64,000 bases of DNA from Duganella sp. 1224 (GTDB taxonomy: Bacteria > Pseudomonadota > Gammaproteobacteria > Burkholderiales > Burkholderiaceae_D), in the NCBI RefSeq assembly GCF_013408245.1, contig NZ_JACBYS010000001.1, positions 2,356,001-2,420,000 of the forward strand, written 5' to 3'. Below, in pieces: positions 35,625 through 45,027 of the stretch (positions within the stretch are counted from its first letter, which is position 1; each line of letters opens with the position of its first letter). A program made the translations under genes and the position numbers. The notes under the pieces are model-generated. The model did not search any database and was not told the origin of the DNA. It saw only the letters and a list, made by a program, of their open reading frames with translations.

Positions 35625-38600
35625 GTAAGCGCGCGCTGTCGGCGGCGGCGGCGGCACAGGCGTCCAGCACCGGCGCCAGCGCGGTCCAGGCGGCGGCGTC
35701 GCGCTTCAGGGCCTGCTCGGCCGCTTGGCTGAGCGCGGCCAGCTGGTCGGCGCCGACCGTGCCGGCCAGGCCTTTCAGCGTGTGCAGCGCCGGCAGGGCG
35801 GCGGCGCGGTCGTTGCCGGCGCGGGCGGCGCGCAGCTGGGCCGCCAGCGTGTCGGCCTCGGCGACGAAGCCGCGCAAGGCGCTGGTGTACACCGCCGCCA
35901 GCCCGCCCATGCGCTTCAGCGCGGCCGCCCGGTTCAGCCCCGCCGCCGGCCAGCCAGCCGATGCCGGCGCGTCCGACACGGCGACAACCGGCGCGGCGGC
36001 AGCGGCGGCGGCCGGCGTCGCGGCAACTGACGCGGCAGGCACGGCTGGCGAGGCCGGCGCGTCGGCGTCGCGGCGCGCGTGTTTGAGGATGACCGCGATC
36101 AGTTGCTCCAGATCGAACGGCTTGCCGATATGGTCGACCATGCCCGCCTCCAGCGCGGCGATGCGGTCGGACGCCATGACATTGGCGGTCATCGCCACCA
36201 CCGGCGGCGTCCGCACGCCGAGCCGCGCCTGGAGCGCATGGGTGGTCTGGTAGCCGTCCAGCTCCGGCATCTGGATATCCATCAAAATCAGTTGCGGCAA
36301 CGGCGCGCCCTGCGCCAGCGCCTCCAGCGCCAGCTGGCCCGAGCTGGCCACCACCACCTGCGCGCCCTCGTGCCCCAGCAGCTCGCTGGCCACCTGCTGG
36401 TTGGCCGGATTGTCATCGACCAGCAGCAGCCGCAGCCCGGCCAGCCGCCGCGCCGACGGCAGCGCCGGCCCTGGCGGCGATGCCGGCCGCCGCCCCAGCC
36501 GCGCCTCGGCCACCGCGTCGAACAGCATCGACGCCGTCACCGGCTTGACCACCAACCCGTCCAGCACCGGCGCCACGTCCTGCTGGCGCTGCGCCAGCAG
36601 CTCGCGGTCGTGCGCGGTCACCATCACGATCAGCGGCGTGCGCCCGGCAGGCGCCAGCTGGCGGATGCGGCGGCTGGTTTCCCAGCCGTCCAGGCCCGGC
36701 ATGCGCCAGTCGATCAGCACCACGTCGAACGGCCGTGGGCACGCCGCCCGCGCCGCCAGCAGCTCCAGCGCCGACTGGCCATCGGCCGCCACCTCGACCT
36801 GCCAGCCAAACGACGCCGCCATCTCGCGCAGCACCGTGCGCGCCACCGGATTGTCGTCCACCACCAGGCACGCCAGGTCGCGCGGCAGCGCCCGCGCCGC
36901 CGGCGCCACGGCGGCCGCCGCCGCGGGCTCCGGCTCGGCGCCCGCCGCCGCCACCTCGAACTCGACGGCGAAATCAAACACGCTGCCCTGCCCCACCTCG
37001 CTGACCACGCGCAAGGTGCCGCCCATCAGCCGCACCAGCCGCTGGCTGATCGCCAGCCCCAGCCCGGTGCCGCCGTAGCGGCGCGCGGTCGACGCCTCGG
37101 CCTGCGAAAAACCGTCAAAGATGTGCGCGCACTGCTCGGGCGCGATGCCGATACCGGTGTCGCGGATGGCAAACGCGATCGACAGCCGCTGCGCGCCGCG
37201 CGACACCAGCTGCGCCGACAGCACCACCTCGCCGCGCGCGGTGAACTTGAGGGCGTTGCCGGCCAGGTTCAGCAGCACCTGCTGCAGCCGCAGCGCGTCG
37301 CCCACCACCACCGCCGGCAGCGCCGGATCGATGCGGAACAGCAGCTCGACGTCCTTGTCGCCGACGTTGGCCGACAAGATCACCGCCAGGTCGCGCCACA
37401 GCTTGTCGAGCCGGAACGGATGCGGATCGAGCGCCAGCTTGCCGGCCTCGACCTTGGAAAAGTCCAGCACATCGTTCAGCAGGCCCAGCAGCGCGCCGGC
37501 CGCCGCCTGCGCCTTGGCCACGTAATCGTGCTGGCGCCCGCTCAGCGGCGTCTGCCGCAACAACTGCAGCATGCCCAGCACCGCGTTCATCGGCGAGCGG
37601 ATCTCGTGGCTCATGTTGGCAACGAACTCCGACTTGGCGCGGCCGGCCTGGTCGGCTGCCTCCTTGGCCTGCAACAGCGCCGCGTGCGCCGCGCGCAGCT
37701 CGGTGCTGTCGGTGCTGCTGCCAACCCAGCTGACGATGGCGCCGGCGGCGTCGCGCTGCGGCAACGCGTGGTTGTCGAACACCCGCCACACGCCGTCGTG
37801 GCGGCGCAGCCGGCAATCGCAGCGGAACTGGTCGCCGGCGGCGCGCGCGCGCTGCCAGGCGGCGGTCAGCGCCGGCAGGTCGTCCGGATGGATCACCGAC
37901 GACCAGTCGCCGCCGGCCAGCAGCTGCGCCGCCGGCAGGCCGCTGAAGCTGGCCCAGTGGTGGCTCATGAAATCGATGCGCAACGCCGGCGTGGCGGTCC
38001 ACACCATCTGCGGCAGGCCCTCGGTCAGCGAGCGCCAGCGCGCCTCCGACGCCGTCAGCCGCGCCAGCGACTGCTGCAGCGCCTGGTCCGACTCGCCCAG
38101 CGCGGTCAGCGCGCGGAACTGCTCGTTCAGGCCGAAGCGCACGCCGCGCAGCAGCGCCAGCGCCAGCCCCAGCAGCAGCACCAGCGCCAGCGAGGCGTTG
38201 CGCACCTCCTTGTACCACGGCGCCAGGAAGTCCTCGCTGGCCAGCCCGACCACCACGTACACCGGATAGGCGCCGACCCGCTCCACGCTCAGCTCGCGCT
38301 GGCGGCCGTCGCCGGCGCTGACCACCAGGTAGCTGGCGCCGGGCCGGCCGCTGGCCAGCAACGCCTCGGTGGCGGCGCTGGCCTGGATGGCGCCGCCCAG
38401 CGGCAGGTCGGCGCTTTCCGGGTAGCGGTGCAGGAGGCGCTTGTCGCGGTCGATCAGCACGATGCGGCCGTGGGCGCCGATGTTGAGCGCGGCAAAGGCG
38501 GTGTCCAGCCGCGCGCTGCTCATCAGCACATAGGCGCTGCCGCCGAAGCCGCCGTCGGGGCGGCGCAGCGGATGGACCAGCGGCAGCACCCAGTCGCCGC

Positions 38601-39075
38601 TGATGCGCGACTGCACCGGCAGGCCGAACACCAGGCCCGGCGCCGCCACCACGCGCGCGTAAAACTCGCGCACGGTCAGGTCCTGCGGCCGGCGCAGGTC
38701 GATCTGCTCGCCGTAGACCACGCGGCCGGCGGCGTCGGCGCCGCGGATCGCCTGCGCGTGCGGCAAGCGCTCCTTCAGGCTGCGCAGATAGGCGCTGAAG
38801 CCGGCATCGTCGAAGCGGCCGGCCGCGTGCCGGTCGCGGAACTCCTGGTCGGCGCGGCGCAGCGCCAGCTCGGCCTCCTGGAAATGCCCGTGCAGGTAGT
38901 TTTCCAGCGACACCGCCAGGTTGTGCGAGGTCTCCTCGGCCGCCGCGTAGTAGCGCTTGCGGCTCTGGTTGAGCACGTGGCCCACCAGCAGCACCACCAG
39001 CAGCAGCACCACCAGCACCGCCGTGACCAGCACGCGGAACAGCTTGCGGAACTTGTACAGCGTGGCGGTGGTCAT
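35602..39075 (-). CDS. Large hybrid sensor histidine kinase with two receivers and Hpt
   Basis: The 1157-residue membrane protein contains, in order, an N-terminal helix (LVTAVLVVLLLVVLLVGHVL), a periplasmic Cache-like sensor (about 40-275), a second helix (SLALVLLLGLALALLRGV), PAS (about 345-460), HisKA (ANMSHEIRSPMNAVLGM), ATPase domain (LNLAGNALKFT, DTGIGIAPE, GGTGLGLAIS), two receivers (VVLIDWRMPGLDGW and LILMDIQMPELDG) and an Hpt domain with its histidine in LHTLKGLAGTVGA. It is a complete phosphorelay of the BarA/EvgS type lacking only an output regulator, which is not nearby. It overlaps the M16 gene end by 23 bases. The signal is unknown. Confidence 0.93.
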   Translation of the reverse strand: MTTATLYKFRKLFRVLVTAVLVVLLLVVLLVGHVLNQSRKRYYAAAEETSHNLAVSLENYLHGHFQEAELALRRADQEFRDRHAAGRFDDAGFSAYLRSLKERLPHAQAIRGADAAGRVVYGEQIDLRRPQDLTVREFYARVVAAPGLVFGLPVQSRISGDWVLPLVHPLRRPDGGFGGSAYVLMSSARLDTAFAALNIGAHGRIVLIDRDKRLLHRYPESADLPLGGAIQASAATEALLASGRPGASYLVVSAGDGRQRELSVERVGAYPVYVVVGLASEDFLAPWYKEVRNASLALVLLLGLALALLRGVRFGLNEQFRALTALGESDQALQQSLARLTASEARWRSLTEGLPQMVWTATPALRIDFMSHHWASFSGLPAAQLLAGGDWSSVIHPDDLPALTAAWQRARAAGDQFRCDCRLRRHDGVWRVFDNHALPQRDAAGAIVSWVGSSTDSTELRAAHAALLQAKEAADQAGRAKSEFVANMSHEIRSPMNAVLGMLQLLRQTPLSGRQHDYVAKAQAAAGALLGLLNDVLDFSKVEAGKLALDPHPFRLDKLWRDLAVILSANVGDKDVELLFRIDPALPAVVVGDALRLQQVLLNLAGNALKFTARGEVVLSAQLVSRGAQRLSIAFAIRDTGIGIAPEQCAHIFDGFSQAEASTARRYGGTGLGLAISQRLVRLMGGTLRVVSEVGQGSVFDFAVEFEVAAAGAEPEPAAAAAVAPAARALPRDLACLVVDDNPVARTVLREMAASFGWQVEVAADGQSALELLAARAACPRPFDVVLIDWRMPGLDGWETSRRIRQLAPAGRTPLIVMVTAHDRELLAQRQQDVAPVLDGLVVKPVTASMLFDAVAEARLGRRPASPPGPALPSARRLAGLRLLLVDDNPANQQVASELLGHEGAQVVVASSGQLALEALAQGAPLPQLILMDIQMPELDGYQTTHALQARLGVRTPPVVAMTANVMASDRIAALEAGMVDHIGKPFDLEQLIAVILKHARRDADAPASPAVPAASVAATPAAAAAAAPVVAVSDAPASAGWPAAGLNRAAALKRMGGLAAVYTSALRGFVAEADTLAAQLRAARAGNDRAAALPALHTLKGLAGTVGADQLAALSQAAEQALKRDAAAWTALAPVLDACAAAAADSARLLSESHPH

Positions 39076-39119
39076 ATCAGAAGCGCATCCCTTGTTGCCG
39101 TGTCAGCATACTGTACCGC

Positions 39120-39147
39120 AAAAAAAACGCTCCGGACGGAGCGTTTT
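39120..39147 (-). terminator. Rho-independent terminator
   Basis: Eleven-base arms AAAACGCTCCG and CGGAGCGTTTT with a two-base loop are followed on the minus strand by eight Ts. It sits 16 bases after the stop of the gene at 39163-39543. Confidence 0.88.
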
Positions 39148-39162
39148 AGTCGGGCATGCGGC

Positions 39163-39543
39163 TTACCAGCCCTGGCTGGTGATGTCGGCCAGCGATTCGC
39201 GGCCCTTGTCGGTCAGCGCGTAGCCGCCGGCGTCGTGCGCGGCCACATGGGATTTTTTGCCGAGGAACAGCGCCACATCGGCGTCCAGCGCGCTGCCCGG
39301 CTGCGCCGCCACGGCGCGCAGGCCCAGCACGCAGCGGTGCAGGAACAGGGTTTGCTCGCCCTTGTCGGTGAGCGCAATGCGGCCGTTGCGGGCGATGCTG
39401 ATCAGCTTGAGGCCGGACAGGCGCTTGCTGTTGCGGCCCACGCAGGCGCTGACGCGATCGCCCTTGAGGCCGCGCTGGATTTCGTACAGGGCGTCATACT
39501 CGTCCTGCGTGAATTTGTCGTTCTTCATTGCCATTTTTTCCAT
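39163..39543 (-). CDS. Unknown soluble protein, possibly two winged-helix-like repeats
   Basis: The 126-residue protein has an N-terminal segment FTQDEYDALYEIQRGLKGD and two similar ends: LISIARNGRIALTDKGEQTL (about 48-67) and AHDAGGYALTDKGRESLADI (about 103-122). The repeated ALTDKG motif is common at the wing of DNA-binding winged-helix domains, so a regulatory or structural role is possible. I do not recognise the family. Starts at 39543, 39534 and 39528 are in frame; 39534 has GGA seven bases upstream. A good terminator follows, so it ends a transcript. Confidence 0.7.
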   Translation of the reverse strand: MEKMAMKNDKFTQDEYDALYEIQRGLKGDRVSACVGRNSKRLSGLKLISIARNGRIALTDKGEQTLFLHRCVLGLRAVAAQPGSALDADVALFLGKKSHVAAHDAGGYALTDKGRESLADITSQGW

Positions 39544-39600
39544 AAGAGACTGCTGCGGCCCTCATGGTACGCGCCCGGCGGCGCGGCGGCAAGGCGGCGC

Positions 39601-39741
39601 TTACTGGAAGGCGCGGATGGCCAGCCACACCAGGCCGATGCTGGCAAACGCCGCCAGGCAAATCATGGCCGGCACACGCTTCGCGCTCAGGGCGGCATTG
39701 CGGCGGCCGAGGTAGATTTTGTTGTGTAACGAGTTACCCAT
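39601..39741 (-). CDS. 46-residue single-span membrane protein
   Basis: The small frame has an excellent ribosome binding site (GGAGAG, five bases before ATG 39741). It encodes a basic N-terminus (MGNSLHNKIYLGRRNAALSA) and one hydrophobic helix (AMICLAAFASIGLVWLAI), ending RAFQ. The positive-inside charge puts the N-terminus in the cytoplasm. It is upstream of the ALTDKG-repeat protein gene on the same strand, 57 bases away. Function unknown. Confidence 0.65.
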   Translation of the reverse strand: MGNSLHNKIYLGRRNAALSAKRVPAMICLAAFASIGLVWLAIRAFQ

Positions 39742-39955
39742 GATTGCTCTCCGTGCGTGAACGAAACCTGACGACATGCCTAAATTATAGAAACTCCTTC
39801 ATGACCCCAGTGTGACGCCGGACACAAAACCACAAATATGTATCCACAAAGCAACGACTCTCACACATTCTCACGGCATGGACGAGCGTGGAACCAGCAT
39901 ACCGTCGGCTCCACGCAACGGACGGTGCGCTGGCGCACACATGCGCAGGGAAAAC

Positions 39956-40096
39956 TCAGGTTTTCAGCGGCGGCTTGGGCGGCGTCGGTTCCTCGATCGG
40001 CGCCTGGTCGGGCACCGGCGTGTTGTCCGGCGGCGGGTCCTTTTCCGGCGGTGGCGGCGGCACTTCCGGGTCCGGCGTGGTATGGGCGTGCAGCAT
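39956..40096 (-). CDS. 46-residue proline-rich peptide
   Basis: A perfect AGGAGG lies five bases before ATG 40096. The product (MLHAHTTPDPEVPPPPPEKD then PPPDNTPVPDQAPIEEPTPP) is almost half proline with alternating acidic residues, hence extended and soluble. A longer in-frame start at 40189 lacks a ribosome binding site. Function unknown. The 214 bases between this frame and the small membrane-protein gene (39742-39955) hold nothing I can identify. Confidence 0.6.
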   Translation of the reverse strand: MLHAHTTPDPEVPPPPPEKDPPPDNTPVPDQAPIEEPTPPKPPLKT

Positions 40097-40208
40097 GCTG
40101 GCCTCCTGTGGCTGGGAACATGCTGTCAGTGTCGGCGCGCGCGCGCCGGCGCGCAAGGCGGCGTGGCGCGCCGGCGTGTGTTGCCGCACCTCCGCCGCCG
40201 GCGTGGCC

Positions 40209-40937
40209 TCACTTGATGCGGAAGATCACGTCCACCGTCTGCGTCCAGGTCAGCAGGCCGGTGGCCAGGAAATCCTTGTCGGCCGGCTGCGCGGCCGGCG
40301 CCGGCCGCGGATCGCGGCGGAAATACAGGTCGGCCGGCGCCAGGCCGATCGCCCCGGTCAGATTACGCAACTGGCCGGACGAGATGGCGGTCACCGCGCC
40401 CAGCTTGCGGCCCAGGCCGGCCGCCATGGCTTCGGCGCGGCGCTGCGCATCCCGCACCGCCGCCGCCGTCAGCTCGCGCTCGGTCGCCTCGCGGTCGCTG
40501 CGGCCAAAGGTGGTGGCGAAATGATCGAGGTGGGGCATGGCCAGCAAGCCCTGCATGATCGGCCGCCACTGGCTCAGGTCGCGCACGGCGATGTGCACCG
40601 CGCCGCGGAGTTCGTAGGCCGGGGCGCCGTCGGCCGGAACGGCCTCGCCCGGCCCCGGCTTGCGCATCTCCTTGCGCAGGCTGCCGATCTCGACGACGGC
40701 GGCCGCGTCGGTGGCGGCCAGCAGCGCCTGGATCTGCCCGGCGCGCTCGGCCACCAGCGCGCTGGCGGCGGCCGGGTCCGGATCGTAGGCGCTGATGTCA
40801 AAATCGATCTCGCCAAGGTCCGGCACGATGCGCTGCATGCCCTCGCCGCTGGCGTGGATGAAGGGGTAGTCCGGCAGGTTGGCGGCCTGCGCCGCCAGCG
40901 GCGCCAACAGCAGCGCCAGCGCAAATGTCTTCAGCAT
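40209..40937 (-). CDS. SIMPL/DUF541-domain exported protein
   Basis: The 242-residue protein has a signal peptide (MLKTFALALLLAPLAAQAAN). The SIMPL fold follows: YPFIHASGEGMQRIVPDLGE, FDISAYDPDPAAASALVAER, a central YELRGAVHIAVRDLSQW and the helix AAVRDAQRRAEAMAAGLGRK before VTAISSGQ. Family members are periplasmic or outer-membrane-associated, with roles reported in stress tolerance; the biochemical activity is unclear. It stands alone and is divergent from the small gene at 41054. Start set at ATG 40937, where the signal peptide begins. Confidence 0.88.
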   Translation of the reverse strand: MLKTFALALLLAPLAAQAANLPDYPFIHASGEGMQRIVPDLGEIDFDISAYDPDPAAASALVAERAGQIQALLAATDAAAVVEIGSLRKEMRKPGPGEAVPADGAPAYELRGAVHIAVRDLSQWRPIMQGLLAMPHLDHFATTFGRSDREATERELTAAAVRDAQRRAEAMAAGLGRKLGAVTAISSGQLRNLTGAIGLAPADLYFRRDPRPAPAAQPADKDFLATGLLTWTQTVDVIFRIK

Positions 40938-41053
40938 GGTGTGATTCCGTGGTTGAGGAAGCCACAGCATGCACCAAGTAGACATCTTTGTATACTTGTA
41001 AAAACAAAAACCGCTCCTATTTGCGGTTTCAACAACAACTTCAGGGGAACAAC

Positions 41054-41203
41054 ATGCTGGTGCCAAAACGCCCGCGTTCGGTGGTCGACCACAAGCCGGT
41101 GGCGGTGCAGGTGGTCAAGCAGGAAAAGACCGGCGCCGTCGACAAGCACGTGCTGATCGTCGAGACGGCGAAAAACAAACCGGCGCCGCCCAAGGCCAAA
41201 TAG
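41054..41203 (+). CDS. 49-residue basic small protein
   Basis: The small frame starts at ATG 41054 with AGGGGA six bases upstream. It encodes a highly basic peptide ([40 protein letters not shown], ending PAPPKAK). There is no membrane segment; the middle could form two beta strands. Function unknown. The upstream A-rich leader (about 41000-41040) is consistent with a promoter. It ends 37 bases before the UPF0149 gene and may share its transcript. Confidence 0.62.
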   Translation: MLVPKRPRSVVDHKPVAVQVVKQEKTGAVDKHVLIVETAKNKPAPPKAK

Positions 41204-41240
41204 GTACAATGGCGGCTTTCAGCCTTCCCGCACAGCCGCC

Positions 41241-41798
41241 ATGAGCACCAGCACGCCCCTGAACGACGACGAATACGATCAACTCGACGACCTGCTGGCC
41301 GCGCTCGGCCCGCAGACGCTGGACGTCGCCGGCGTGGAGGGCTTGCTGACCGCGCTGGTGATCGGCCCGGCCGCCGCCGAGCCGGCGCCGGATGCCTGGC
41401 TGCCGCTGGTGTGGGGCGGCGGCGCGGCCGACGCCAACGCCGACGCGCGGGCGCTGATGCTGCGCCATCACGCCTACATGCGCGAGTGGATGCGCAAAGA
41501 CCCGGCCAGCTTCGAGCCGATCTACGACTGCGGCGGCAGCTGGACCGCCGAGGCCTGGTGCGCCGGCTTCCTGGCCGGCGTGCAGCTGAGCCACGAGGCC
41601 TGGGCGCCGCTGCGCGCCAGCCAGCCGGGGCTGCTGGCGCCGTTCCAGCCGCCGGCCAATGGCGCCAAGGTGGCGCCGGCCGTGGTGCAGATCAACGCCT
41701 TCTTCCACGCGCCGCAGCCGAAGGCGGCCAAGGTCGGCCGCAACGACCCCTGCCCGTGCGGCAGCGGCCAGAAACACAAGAAGTGCTGCGGCGCCTGA
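41241..41798 (+). CDS. UPF0149/YecA-family protein with SEC-C zinc motif
   Basis: The 185-residue protein has the YecA helical domain ([54 protein letters not shown]). It ends in a complete SEC-C motif ([20 protein letters not shown]) of the type found at the end of SecA, which binds zinc. It may contact SecB, ribosomes or other Sec components, but the role of these proteins is not settled. Conserved length and an intact C-terminus argue that it is functional. Confidence 0.9.
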   Translation: MSTSTPLNDDEYDQLDDLLAALGPQTLDVAGVEGLLTALVIGPAAAEPAPDAWLPLVWGGGAADANADARALMLRHHAYMREWMRKDPASFEPIYDCGGSWTAEAWCAGFLAGVQLSHEAWAPLRASQPGLLAPFQPPANGAKVAPAVVQINAFFHAPQPKAAKVGRNDPCPCGSGQKHKKCCGA

Positions 41799-41892
41799 AT
41801 CCCGGCTGCCGCCTCGGGCCATCTCGGGCGGTCCAGCAGCGCACCGGTGATCTGGCCGCAGCCGGCCATCTTGCCCGTCCGCCGGCACCGGC

Positions 41893-42393
41893 TTACTTGC
41901 CGTTGATGATTTCCTTCAGCAGCACAAAGGTTTCGTGGTGGATGGCCGATTCATTGGCCTTGAATTCCTGGTCGGCCTTGATATAGGCCGGCTTCTTCAG
42001 CTCGGCAGCCTCGGCCGGCGTCGGCTTGGGCGCACTCGGATACATCTGCGCGCTGCTGTTGTAAGTATCGTGCAGCACCTTCTGGCCATAGCTGGACTGG
42101 TAGAACCGGGTCATCTCCAGCGCGGTCTGCCTGCTCAGCAGCTTGGCCACCGGCGTCGCCAGCCGCGTGTAGACGAATTCCGGCTGCAGCTTGATCACCT
42201 TGTCCATCACCTGCTTGCGCTGCTCGGGCGACGCGTACTTGCTCATGCCGGCCGTCATGCGCATCATCTTCTCGGCCTGCATCGAGGCCAGCAGGTCGTG
42301 CGCGGCCTTGATGTCGTCGGGCGTGGGATTGGGCGTGGCGGCATGGGCGGCGCCGGCCAGCAGGGCGGCGGCAACGAAAGCGGCAAACTTCAT
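41893..42393 (-). CDS. DUF2059 exported protein
   Basis: The 166-residue protein has a signal peptide (MKFAAFVAAALLAGAAHAA) and the DUF2059 helical domain. Its second half carries the YxRxxTxxEAxxxxxFYxS-like signature as VYTRLATPVAKLLS then TALEMTRFYQSSYGQK. It is likely periplasmic; function unknown. AGGAG precedes ATG 42393 by six bases. A longer frame back to 42621 would run antisense through the tRNA genes and is rejected. A terminator at 42435-42460 separates it from the tRNAs. Confidence 0.88.
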   Translation of the reverse strand: MKFAAFVAAALLAGAAHAATPNPTPDDIKAAHDLLASMQAEKMMRMTAGMSKYASPEQRKQVMDKVIKLQPEFVYTRLATPVAKLLSRQTALEMTRFYQSSYGQKVLHDTYNSSAQMYPSAPKPTPAEAAELKKPAYIKADQEFKANESAIHHETFVLLKEIINGK

Positions 42394-42434
42394 GGGAGCT
42401 CCTGAAAAATTTTTCCGCATTCTAGCCCAAAAAC

Positions 42435-42460
42435 AAAAAAGCTCCCTTTCGGGAGCTTTT
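42435..42460 (-). terminator. Rho-independent terminator after the tRNA-Ser pair
   Basis: Stem GCTCCC/GGGAGC with a four-base loop, extended by A:T pairs and followed on the minus strand by six Ts. It ends the transcript carrying the two tRNAs and perhaps serS. Confidence 0.85.
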
Positions 42461-42471
42461 TCGCTGAATAT

Positions 42472-42561
42472 TGGCGGAGAGGGTGGGATTCGAACCCACG
42501 GATGGTTTGCACCATCGCTTGATTTCGAGTCAAGTACAATCGACCACTCTGCCACCTCTCC
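42472..42561 (-). tRNA. tRNA-Ser(CGA), copy 2
   Basis: The 90-base gene is read on the minus strand. It has acceptor stem GGAGAGG/CCTCTCC with discriminator G and encoded CCA, anticodon loop CTCGAAA (anticodon CGA, codon UCG), a long variable arm as in class II tRNAs, and T-loop TTCGAAT. It is identical in sequence to the copy 32 bases upstream. Confidence 0.96.
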
Positions 42562-42593
42562 TGGTGACGCTAATTTCTCTACAACCGCACAGT

Positions 42594-42683
42594 TGGCGGA
42601 GAGGGTGGGATTCGAACCCACGGATGGTTTGCACCATCGCTTGATTTCGAGTCAAGTACAATCGACCACTCTGCCACCTCTCC
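42594..42683 (-). tRNA. tRNA-Ser(CGA), copy 1
   Basis: Same 90-base sequence as the neighbouring copy, with encoded CCA and anticodon CGA. It lies 68 bases after the serS stop on the same strand, so the synthetase and its substrate tRNAs may share one transcript. Confidence 0.96.
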
Positions 42684-42751
42684 GTTTTCCCACCTGCTGC
42701 TGCGAGAAGGCAAGATTATAGCAGGTGCCTGGGAAAATGGAAGGACAATTT

Positions 42752-44098
<1,347 letters not shown>

Positions 44099-44133
44099 CT
44101 AGCGAGTTTTGCGCAGCCCGCCGGCTGCCGCCA

Positions 44134-44343
44134 TTACAGCGCGGCTTTTTCGGCGGCGGTCAGGCGCTTGGCGCTCACCGTCACGGTCGGCATGGCGCTG
44201 GCGGCCGGGTCGGCCACGACCACGCTGGCGGCTGGCGCGGCGATGGCGTGCGCGTAGTCGCTGGCGGCGCTGGCGTAGGTGGTGGCACCGGCGATCACGG
44301 CGGCGGCGACGAAGATGATTTCCATGTGTTTGGCGATGTTCAT
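44134..44343 (-). CDS. Small exported or membrane-anchored protein (69 residues)
   Basis: AAGGAG lies six bases before ATG 44343. The product has a hydrophobic leader (MEIIFVAAAVIAGATTYASA after MNIAKH) and a mature part ending in VTVSAKRLTAAEKAAL. If the leader is cleaved the mature peptide is about 43 residues. The family is unknown to me. It lies just upstream of serS on the same strand, 92 bases away, and is divergent from the lipoprotein gene at 44589. Confidence 0.65.
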   Translation of the reverse strand: MNIAKHMEIIFVAAAVIAGATTYASAASDYAHAIAAPAASVVVADPAASAMPTVTVSAKRLTAAEKAAL

Positions 44344-44545
44344 GATGCGCTCCTTGGGGTAAGTCAGTGAAGTGCTGCGGTATGGTTGTACTGTACCTAA
44401 AGGCGTTCTGGCCCACCACGGGGATGCGACGAAGCGCACGAAACGGCGCCTGAAATGCAGCCGGCGCGGGCGGGCGGCGCGCCACCGCCGCGGCACTGTA
44501 GGATTTCTCCTACGCAACTAATCGTGCGCCGCGCGGCGCCGGGAA

Positions 44546-44572
44546 TTTGTACTATGTACTCAACAGTACAAA
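44546..44572. promoter_or_regulatory. Inverted repeat upstream of a lipoprotein gene
   Basis: Perfect eight-base arms TTTGTACT and AGTACAAA with an 11-base spacer that itself contains GTACT. It ends 16 bases before the lipoprotein ATG. A related TTGTACTGTAC occurs near 44386 on the side of the divergent small gene. It may be an operator for a dimeric regulator; which one is unknown. Confidence 0.4.
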
Positions 44573-44588
44573 ACACAAAGGAGAAGAA

Positions 44589-45005
44589 ATGAAGACCAAC
44601 ATCCTGCAACTCGCCGCGGCCACCGCCGCCCTGCTGGCCGCCGCCGGCTGCTCGACCATGGGTGGCGGCGCCTCGTCCAACGAACCGCCGCCAGCGGCCA
44701 ACCCCAACTTCGCGGCCGAGATGAACAAGTTCAACGCCCAGTTCCCGAACGACAAGGCCACCAAGTACGAGGAAATCTCGCTCAACTACAACAACGCCAA
44801 GAAGCTCGACGAGCGCGGCAACTGCCACGACCTGTCCAAGTACCCGGTGGTGATTGTGCTGACGCTGGACGCGAGCGGCAAGGTGGTGCGCAGCACCACC
44901 GACGTCGAGGGCAAGAAAGCCGAGTGCTTCCGCCAGGCCTACGCCGACGCGCAACTGCCGCCGCCGCCGTTCGCGCCGTACCAGAAGCCGATCCGCCTGC
45001 GCTAA
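44589..45005 (+). CDS. Small lipoprotein of unknown function
   Basis: The 138-residue protein has a lipoprotein signal (lipobox AAAGC followed by STMGGG). The mature domain includes AAEMNKFNAQFPNDKATKYE, a central CHDLSKYPVVIVLTLDASGK and CFRQAYADAQLPPPPFAPYQ. The beta strand VVIVLTLDASGKVV with a later cysteine recalls the TonB C-terminal fold (energy-transducing or TonB-like periplasmic domains), but similarity is weak. AAAGGAGAAG precedes ATG 44589. It is one of three genes that separate rarA from serS. Confidence 0.75.
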   Translation: MKTNILQLAAATAALLAAAGCSTMGGGASSNEPPPAANPNFAAEMNKFNAQFPNDKATKYEEISLNYNNAKKLDERGNCHDLSKYPVVIVLTLDASGKVVRSTTDVEGKKAECFRQAYADAQLPPPPFAPYQKPIRLR

Positions 45006-45027
45006 GCGCGCGCCAGGGCGCCGCCGC

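Noticed and set aside
42394..42621. N-terminal extension of the DUF2059 protein through the tRNA
   Set aside because: It would overlap a tRNA gene on the same strand and bypass a clear signal peptide and terminator.
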